Positions 58,799 to 64,000 of a stretch of DNA of 64,000 bases are shown here, in pieces. The position numbers and the translations under genes are program-made. The stretch comes from DASZTV01 sp036267875 (GTDB lineage Bacteria > Actinomycetota > Actinomycetes > JAFAQI01). Under the pieces are notes generated by a model. It had not been told where the DNA came from. It searched no databases and saw only the letters and a program-made list of their open reading frames with translations. The stretch's first letter is position 1, and every line of letters starts with the position of its first letter. The stretch is from positions 43,293 through 107,292 of the forward strand of contig DATAVE010000117.1 in assembly GCA_036267875.1 (NCBI GenBank), written 5' to 3'.

Positions 58799-61660
58799 TT
58801 GAATCTCGGCTCGCTGATGTTGGGTGTGCTCACGGGCATGCTCTACGGGTTGCTCGCTGTGGGGCTGGTGCTCGTGTACCGGGCGAACAAGTTCCTGAAC
58901 CTTGCGCACGGTCAGCTCGGCGCGTTGTCCGCGTTGATCCTCGCCAAGCTGTGCCTCGACTCCGGGTGGAGCTACTGGGCCGCGTTTCCTGTGGCGATCG
59001 CCGCGGGCGTCGTCACGGGCGTGCTGGTCGAGCGCTTGTTCATCCGCCGGATGCGCGCACGGTCCTCATCCACCGTGTCGGTGCTCCTGCTCACTCTCGG
59101 TGTCTCGCAGCTGATGCTCGCACTGCTCTTCATTCCGGCGTTGCAGCCCAACCAGGTGCGGTTGCAGCTCAAGGGGTTTCCGCTGCCCGTCAGCAGTGGC
59201 TTCACGTTCGGCGGGGTCGTCTTCGGCGGGCAGTACATCCTGATCCTGATCCTGGTGCCGACGCTGGTCGCGGCGATCGCGTTGTTCCTGCGATACACCG
59301 TCTTGGGCAAGATGATCCGCGCTGCGGCCGTCAACCCCGATGCGGCGAGACTGTGCGGCATCTCGCCGGCGCGGGTGAGCGCCGTGACGTGGGGGATAGC
59401 CGGGGCGCTGTCTGCCGTGTCGGCAATCCTGCAGGCGCCCTCGGACTCCACCTTCAATGCCACTGCGCTAGGACCTGAGCAGCTGTTCGTAGCCCTCGGT
59501 GCCGCCGCCTTCGGCGCGTTCGCGTCGATCCCGCTGGCGCTGGTGGGCGGGCTCACCCTCGGGGTCGTCGAGCAGCTCACCATTGGAGTCACTTCCAACG
59601 ACGGCACCGCGTTGCTGGTGATGTTCGCCGTTGTGCTGCTCGTCGTCCTCCTGCGCGGCGGCGACGTCGCCGGCGCCTTCGCCGCGCGGGGTGCCGCGGT
59701 TGACGACCGGGCACCTATGCGGATACCCGCCAATGTTCGCGACCGCCTGCTGGTGCGTCGCCATGCGGCGCTGCTGCGCGTGGTGGGTATTGCGTCCGCG
59801 GCCTTGCTCCCGTTGTTGCCGGGTCTGCGCTCAGAAGGTCATCGCTTCGAGCTGAGCCTGATCCTGATCTACGCCATCGTCGCCGTCTCGCTGACCATGC
59901 TTGTCGGGTGGGGCGGACAGCTCAGCCTGGGACACTTTGCGGTGCTTGGGGTCGGTGCTTTCGTAGCGGCACGGCTTGCCTCACACGGGTTGAGCATCCC
60001 GGTGCTGGTGCTGTCGGCCGGAGCTGCCGGCGCCGTGACCTTGACTGTGGTCGGCATCCCCGCATTGCGGGTGCGCGGGCTGACGTTGGCCGTGACGACC
60101 CTCGGCTTCGCTCTGGTAGCCAATGAATGGCTGTTCCGGGAAAAGTGGTTCACCGGGTCGGTCACCCCGAACGTCGACTTGTCACCGACTCCCGTACTGC
60201 GCGGGATCGGGTCGGTCTACGGGTTGTTGTCCGTCTACTACTTGTCGCTGGTGATTCTCGTCGGGGTCATGGTGGTGGCGCGGGCACTGCGCGGGTCGAC
60301 CCCGGGTCGCCTGATGATCGCGGTACGCGACGACGAGCGTGCCAGCGCGACCTTCGGGGTCACGCCGGCCAGCGTCAAGCTGATGACCCTCGCCATCAGC
60401 GGCTTCTTCGCCGGTGCAGCCGGCGTCGCCTGGGGGCTTGCCTGGCGGACGGTCAGCCCGGACCAGTTCACGCCGGATCTCTCGCTGAGCATCCTGGCGT
60501 TGCCCGTGATCGGCGGGTTGGGCTCAGCCAGTGGCGCGGTGGGCGCATCGTTCCTGATCTACACCTCGGTCTTCTTTCTCGGCCCGCATCTTGGGAGCTT
60601 GTTCGGCTCTGGGGGACAGGCCGGTGCACAGCTGGCACTGAGTGGACTGCTGACCCTCGGAGTGCTGCTGGCCTACCCGACCGGGCTGGCGGGTGCCGTC
60701 CAGGATCGCTGGGAGCGAATGTTGGAGCGGCTCAGCCGCCAGGTGAGTGCTCGCGGCAAGTCGACCGAGGTGCAGGCGTTGTCCACGCTCGACGTCAACG
60801 ATGTGACCCTTACCTTCGGCGGCATCCGGGCGCTGGACGGTGCCTCGATCAAGGTCGAGCGCGGCGAGATTGTCGGGCTGATCGGTCCGAACGGCGCGGG
60901 CAAGAGCACGTTGCTCAATGTGATCACGGGCCTGCTGCGGGCTGACTCCGGCTCGGTCTGGGTCGATGGACAACGGATCGACAAGCTGCCAACTGATCTT
61001 CGTTCTGGGTACGGCCTTGGTCGCAGCTTCCAGGCGGCACACCTTTTTCCGGGACTCACCGTGCGCGAGACGGTGCAGGCAGTCCTGGGTGCACGTCGCG
61101 GCATCGGCGCCCTCGCCTCGATGGTGCGGGCCCCTTGGGCCGTCCGGGCCGAGGCGAAGATTCGCGACGAGGCGGATGCTCTCGTGGCACGCACGGGCCT
61201 CTCGCCGTGGGCGGACACTCTTACGGCGGACCTATCGACCGGCACCCGCCGGATCTGCGACCTCACCCTGCAGATCGCCGCGCGGCCGCGCTTTCTCCTG
61301 CTCGACGAGCCGACGGCAGGCGTTGCCCAGCGCGACGCCGAAGCCTTCGGGCCACTGTTGCGTGGCATCCGCGACGAGCTTGGTTGCGCCATCGTCATCG
61401 TCGAGCACGACGTGCCGTTGCTGATGGGCTTGTGCGACCGGGTGTACGCGCTCGACCAAGGCCGGGTGATCGCCGAGGGGCCACCGGCCAAGGTGCGTCA
61501 CGACCCGCACGTGATCGCCAGCTACCTGGGTGTCGACGAAGCGGCCATCAACCGCTCGGGCGCACGACCGAGCCGCACCCGGCGGGAGACGTCACCGCGG
61601 TCAGCGACGTCGCGCAAACCAAAGCCGGTCGCCGCCGGTCGACCTTCCGGAAGCGCTTGA
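58799..61660 (+). CDS. Fused LivH-LivM-LivG-type ABC transporter (two permeases and one ATPase)
   Basis: 953 aa from a TTG at 58799 preceded by GGGGG. Region 1-300 is a LivH-like permease (LNLAHGQLGALSALIL and FNATALGPEQLFVALGAA are family motifs), about 306-640 is a LivM-like permease (LSLGHFAVLGVGAFVAARL, VRDDERASATFGVTPASVK), and about 661-953 is a LivG-like ATPase with GLIGPNGAGKSTLLNVITGL, signature DLSTGTRRICDL, Walker B FLLLDEPTAGVAQ and H-loop IVEHDVPLLMGL. So one chain carries both permeases and an ATPase; a single LivF-like ATPase completes the pair. The reading frame is continuous without any stop. Confidence 0.93.
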   Translation: MNLGSLMLGVLTGMLYGLLAVGLVLVYRANKFLNLAHGQLGALSALILAKLCLDSGWSYWAAFPVAIAAGVVTGVLVERLFIRRMRARSSSTVSVLLLTLGVSQLMLALLFIPALQPNQVRLQLKGFPLPVSSGFTFGGVVFGGQYILILILVPTLVAAIALFLRYTVLGKMIRAAAVNPDAARLCGISPARVSAVTWGIAGALSAVSAILQAPSDSTFNATALGPEQLFVALGAAAFGAFASIPLALVGGLTLGVVEQLTIGVTSNDGTALLVMFAVVLLVVLLRGGDVAGAFAARGAAVDDRAPMRIPANVRDRLLVRRHAALLRVVGIASAALLPLLPGLRSEGHRFELSLILIYAIVAVSLTMLVGWGGQLSLGHFAVLGVGAFVAARLASHGLSIPVLVLSAGAAGAVTLTVVGIPALRVRGLTLAVTTLGFALVANEWLFREKWFTGSVTPNVDLSPTPVLRGIGSVYGLLSVYYLSLVILVGVMVVARALRGSTPGRLMIAVRDDERASATFGVTPASVKLMTLAISGFFAGAAGVAWGLAWRTVSPDQFTPDLSLSILALPVIGGLGSASGAVGASFLIYTSVFFLGPHLGSLFGSGGQAGAQLALSGLLTLGVLLAYPTGLAGAVQDRWERMLERLSRQVSARGKSTEVQALSTLDVNDVTLTFGGIRALDGASIKVERGEIVGLIGPNGAGKSTLLNVITGLLRADSGSVWVDGQRIDKLPTDLRSGYGLGRSFQAAHLFPGLTVRETVQAVLGARRGIGALASMVRAPWAVRAEAKIRDEADALVARTGLSPWADTLTADLSTGTRRICDLTLQIAARPRFLLLDEPTAGVAQRDAEAFGPLLRGIRDELGCAIVIVEHDVPLLMGLCDRVYALDQGRVIAEGPPAKVRHDPHVIASYLGVDEAAINRSGARPSRTRRETSPRSATSRKPKPVAAGRPSGSA

Positions 61661-61719
61661 CAGCGCGACTCGGTCCTAGTCAACATCGTTCACATCGTGC
61701 CCATTGAAGGAGATTGCTC

Positions 61720-63852
61720 ATGACGGTTGATGCCAAGGAGACAGCGGCCGGTCAGGCCGACTTCGGACCTGACTTCGGCTCCTTGGAGGCGGCGAGCTAC
61801 CAGCCGACCGACTCGTACTTCGGCGCGCCGTACATCGACATCGACGAGTGGCGTGAGTCTCCGGCGCCGCATCGTCACGTGCATGGCGGCTTCGCGAACA
61901 CCGACACCCGATTCACCTTCTACTTCCCGCCGCCCGACCTCTACGAGGGCCGGATGCTGAGCCCGCTCGAGGGCGCGCACGGTGGGCACGAGGACGCCTT
62001 CGGCGGCCCGATGGGCGCGATGATCGGGGGTCTCGACCTGACCATCCGGCTTGGCGGCTACTTGTCGGAGTCGAACCAGGGCCACATCGGTGATGACGTC
62101 GACCCCCGCGCCGGTGACGACCCGACCATCTATGGGTACCGCGCCAATACCGAGGCGGGTCGGTTCTCCCGGCACGTCGCTGCGCAGGTCTATGGCGAGG
62201 CTCCGCACCACTCCTACGTTTGGGGTGGGAGCGGCGGCGGGCGACGTTCGCCGTTGAACCTCGAGTACGGCGCCGACATCTGGGACGGGGCGATGCCGTT
62301 CATGGGTGGCGGCGACATCGACGACCACGGCACCACGAAGCACGTCCAAGGCGCCCAGGTGATGTCGTTCGCGGCGATGTTCAACGTGCAGCGCATCATG
62401 CGTGACCGGATCTCGAGTGTCGTCGACGCCACTGCCGCGGGCGGAAGCGGCGACCCCTACGCCGGCCTGACTACCCACGAACGCGAGGAGCTGGCGAATC
62501 TTTACCGGCTCGGCTACCCGCGCGGTGACGAGTTCATGATCGGCCAGCCGATGGGCCAGATCTGGCTGTGGACCTCGATGGCGAGCGAGCTTCAGGAGGT
62601 CGATGCCGACTACTTCGAGAGCTTCTGGACCAAGCCCGGCTACGTCGGACACGACGCACCGCACCTGGTCGCTGATGACGTCATCGACTTCACCGGTGAG
62701 GTGAGCCGGGTCATCACCCCCCGGGTATTCCTGGAGAATCCCGAAGACTTCCCCGACGAGCAGTTCGCAATGATGAAGCTGATGGTCAGCTTGCTCGCCG
62801 GTACGAACGGGATGGACCTGCCGGTCGCGGTCGAGATCAAGGGCATCGGCGGTGGCTACCGGCTCGGAGCCGGGGTGAAGGTGGTGAGCGGCAAGGCTGC
62901 TGGTCGCCAGCTCTATGCCCTGAACACGGTCGGTGACGTCTTCCAGTGCGACGGTGTCGGCGAGGCCAACCTCGAGCGGTTTACCGGCGTCGAGGTCGGC
63001 GACACCGTTCACGTCGACAACCGGCCGTTCCTGGCGTTCTGCTACTACTACCGCCATCACTTGATGGACGACCCCCAGTTCGACTTCCTGCGGGTGGACG
63101 GCGTACCGATCTACCAGCAGCACCCCGTTCCCCTTCAGTCGCCGCTGATGGGCACGCCGTACTCGGGCAAGTACGAGGGCAAGCTCCTCTGGATTCACCA
63201 CACCCACGACGCGTCGCTGTGGCCGCCGCAGGGCATGGTGTATCGCGAGGCAGTTCGCCGAGCCCAAGGCGAGCAGGGGCTCGAGGAGCGCTTCCGTCAG
63301 CGCTGGTCGCAAAACGCCGAGCACATCCCTGTGATGTTCGCGCCGTCGGATCCGAAGCGGGCCACGTCGACCTGGCTCATCGACTACATGCCGCTGATCG
63401 AGCAGGGGCTGGTCGATCTCCTCGCCTGGTGCGAGCAAGGCGTCGTGCCGGCTGCGACCAGCTACAGCTATGCCGACGGGAAGGTCAGCCTTCCTGCAAC
63501 CGCAGCGGAGCGCGGCGGGGTTCAACCGGTGGTGACCGTCACCGCAAACGGTGGCAGTCGTGCGGAGGTCAAGGTTGGCGAGTCGGTGGTTGTCACCGCG
63601 ATCGCCGAGGCGCCGCCTGCGGGTGGCACGATCACCGGGCTCGAATGGGACCTCGAGGGTTCGGGGGCGTTCGGCAAGCGCGAGGAGATTGACGGCAAGT
63701 CCGCCCGCGTCGAGTGCTCGACGACCCACACCTACGACAAGCCGGGTACGTACTTCGTGACCGCCCGAGTCACCGGGAACTGTGACAGCGATGCCGCTAC
63801 ATCGTTGCGGCAGCTGCCCAACCTGGCATCTGCCCGGGTCGTCGTCGCCTAA
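61720..63852 (+). CDS. Tannase/feruloyl-esterase-like alpha/beta hydrolase with C-terminal PKD domain
   Basis: 710 aa. Nucleophile elbow in YVWGGSGGGRRSPLNLEYGA (Ser near 170) and GADIWDGAMPF resemble the tannase/feruloyl-esterase group; IHHTHDASLWPPQGMVYRE holds a His/Asp cluster (about 494-498) in a position where the acid and His may be. A C-terminal PKD-like domain (about 590-710; VKVGESVVVTAIAEAP, GLEWDLEGSGAFG, KPGTYFVTARVT) suggests binding to a surface or polymer. No signal peptide, so export is unclear. ATG with AAGGAG 8 nt upstream. Not a certain assignment of substrate. Confidence 0.72.
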   Translation: MTVDAKETAAGQADFGPDFGSLEAASYQPTDSYFGAPYIDIDEWRESPAPHRHVHGGFANTDTRFTFYFPPPDLYEGRMLSPLEGAHGGHEDAFGGPMGAMIGGLDLTIRLGGYLSESNQGHIGDDVDPRAGDDPTIYGYRANTEAGRFSRHVAAQVYGEAPHHSYVWGGSGGGRRSPLNLEYGADIWDGAMPFMGGGDIDDHGTTKHVQGAQVMSFAAMFNVQRIMRDRISSVVDATAAGGSGDPYAGLTTHEREELANLYRLGYPRGDEFMIGQPMGQIWLWTSMASELQEVDADYFESFWTKPGYVGHDAPHLVADDVIDFTGEVSRVITPRVFLENPEDFPDEQFAMMKLMVSLLAGTNGMDLPVAVEIKGIGGGYRLGAGVKVVSGKAAGRQLYALNTVGDVFQCDGVGEANLERFTGVEVGDTVHVDNRPFLAFCYYYRHHLMDDPQFDFLRVDGVPIYQQHPVPLQSPLMGTPYSGKYEGKLLWIHHTHDASLWPPQGMVYREAVRRAQGEQGLEERFRQRWSQNAEHIPVMFAPSDPKRATSTWLIDYMPLIEQGLVDLLAWCEQGVVPAATSYSYADGKVSLPATAAERGGVQPVVTVTANGGSRAEVKVGESVVVTAIAEAPPAGGTITGLEWDLEGSGAFGKREEIDGKSARVECSTTHTYDKPGTYFVTARVTGNCDSDAATSLRQLPNLASARVVVA

Positions 63853-63916
63853 GGGGGGTCTGCGCGCTAGCTGTAACGACCACGGACGTTGTTGACGGCG
63901 TGGTGTCTTGATCTGG

Positions 63917-63973
63917 GAGGACCTCCGGTCCTGAGTGGCGGTGTCTAAGTCGCTGCTCGTTCCGGAGGTCCTC
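63917..63973 (+). promoter_or_regulatory. Stem-loop over the transposase ribosome site
   Basis: Arms GAGGACCTCCGG and CCGGAGGTCCTC pair perfectly over 12 bases with a 33-base loop. The right arm holds the GGAGG (63964-63968), about 6 bases before the GTG, so the structure could hide the ribosome-binding site when transcripts read in from outside. Confidence 0.6.
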
Positions 63974-63974
63974 T

Positions 63975-64000
63975 GTGTCGCACCGTAATGCTCGGACGAA
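63975..64000 (+). CDS. IS481-family transposase, N-terminal fragment
   Basis: GTG at 63975 is followed by codons reading Ser-His-Arg-Asn-Ala-Arg-Thr, the usual start (MSHRNA) of IS481-family transposases. The gene runs off the window after 8 full codons. GGAGG lies upstream inside a hairpin. Confidence 0.65.

Larger units (their letters stand above)
63872..64000 (+). mobile_element. IS481-family insertion sequence, left end (truncated by window edge)
   Basis: The element appears to begin at TGTAACGACCACGGACG (63872) directly after GCTAGC, which is the NCTAGN target favoured by IS481 elements. The transposase reading frame begins near 63975. A perfect 12-bp inverted repeat lies at 63917-63928 and 63962-63973. 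The right end is beyond the window, so the terminal repeat and target duplication cannot be confirmed. Confidence 0.7.

Noticed and set aside
61690..63729. 679-codon open frame on the minus strand opposite the PKD hydrolase
   Set aside because: Antisense shadow of a high-GC gene: Arg/Val/His-rich composition, no family motif, and the plus strand has clear motifs, a ribosome site and normal codon bias.
1..64000. rRNA, tRNA, CRISPR arrays, phage genes, replication origin
   Set aside because: Looked for typical patterns (repeats with spacers, CCA ends, conserved rRNA blocks, integrases) and found none by eye; not an exhaustive search.

Overview
The window is high-GC actinobacterial DNA. The signs are strong G/C bias at third positions, many GTG and a few TTG starts, TANNNT -10 boxes placed 6-7 nt before start codons (leaderless transcripts), split acyl-CoA dehydrogenases of the FadE/ChsE kind, a mycofactocin-type short-chain dehydrogenase, an F420-type luciferase-family oxidoreductase and an IS481-family end. 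No rRNA, tRNA, CRISPR or phage genes are visible. Genus cannot be read from the sequence.

Almost everything is CoA-ester catabolism. Left arm (1-15544): thiolase end, crotonase, CaiB-type and acetyl-CoA hydrolase-type CoA transferases, a MaoC/SDR pair, three acyl-CoA dehydrogenase (ACAD) heteromers with a TetR regulator, then an ACAD-MaoC-MaoC-DUF35-thiolase run that resembles the steroid side-chain (igr) operon of mycobacteria and rhodococci. Middle (15541-32985): a leftward operon from a TesB thioesterase to a DUF2889 protein (SDR, AMP ligase, crotonase, Gfo/Idh oxidoreductase, degenerate isochorismatase fold), a rightward ACAD pair, a leftward run (ADP-forming ligase, VOC protein, amidohydrolase, AMP ligase, SDR) and a crotonase with a double TetR regulator.

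Right-middle (32987-51159): P450-led operon (P450, AMP ligase, DUF35, alpha/beta hydrolase, thiolase-like protein), small NTF2-fold, split-barrel and metal-hydrolase genes, a luciferase-family oxidoreductase, an APH-type kinase, a second P450 with its 3Fe-4S ferredoxin, a lipoprotein binding protein with an epoxide hydrolase, an AveC-like remnant, and a fused 710-aa ACAD followed by thiolase-like and DUF35 genes. Right end (51174-64000): two SDRs (one mycofactocin type), a secreted alpha/beta hydrolase, an AarF-type kinase, a branched-chain-type ABC importer whose two permeases and one ATPase are fused in one chain, a PKD-containing esterase-like protein, and the left end of an IS481-family element.

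Working together, as an inference: a bulky, probably isoprenoid or steroid-like substrate is imported by the ABC system, oxidised by the P450s, activated by four acyl-CoA ligases, and shortened by repeated rounds of alpha/beta ACADs (five alpha and five beta modules), hydratases, SDR dehydrogenases, and thiolases or DUF35-thiolase retro-aldolases. The substrate is not identified. Several proteins keep a family fold but have lost the usual catalytic residues. Convergent gene pairs meet with almost no intergenic DNA, and the only non-gene stretch over 300 bases (47003-47477) holds the AveC-like remnant.
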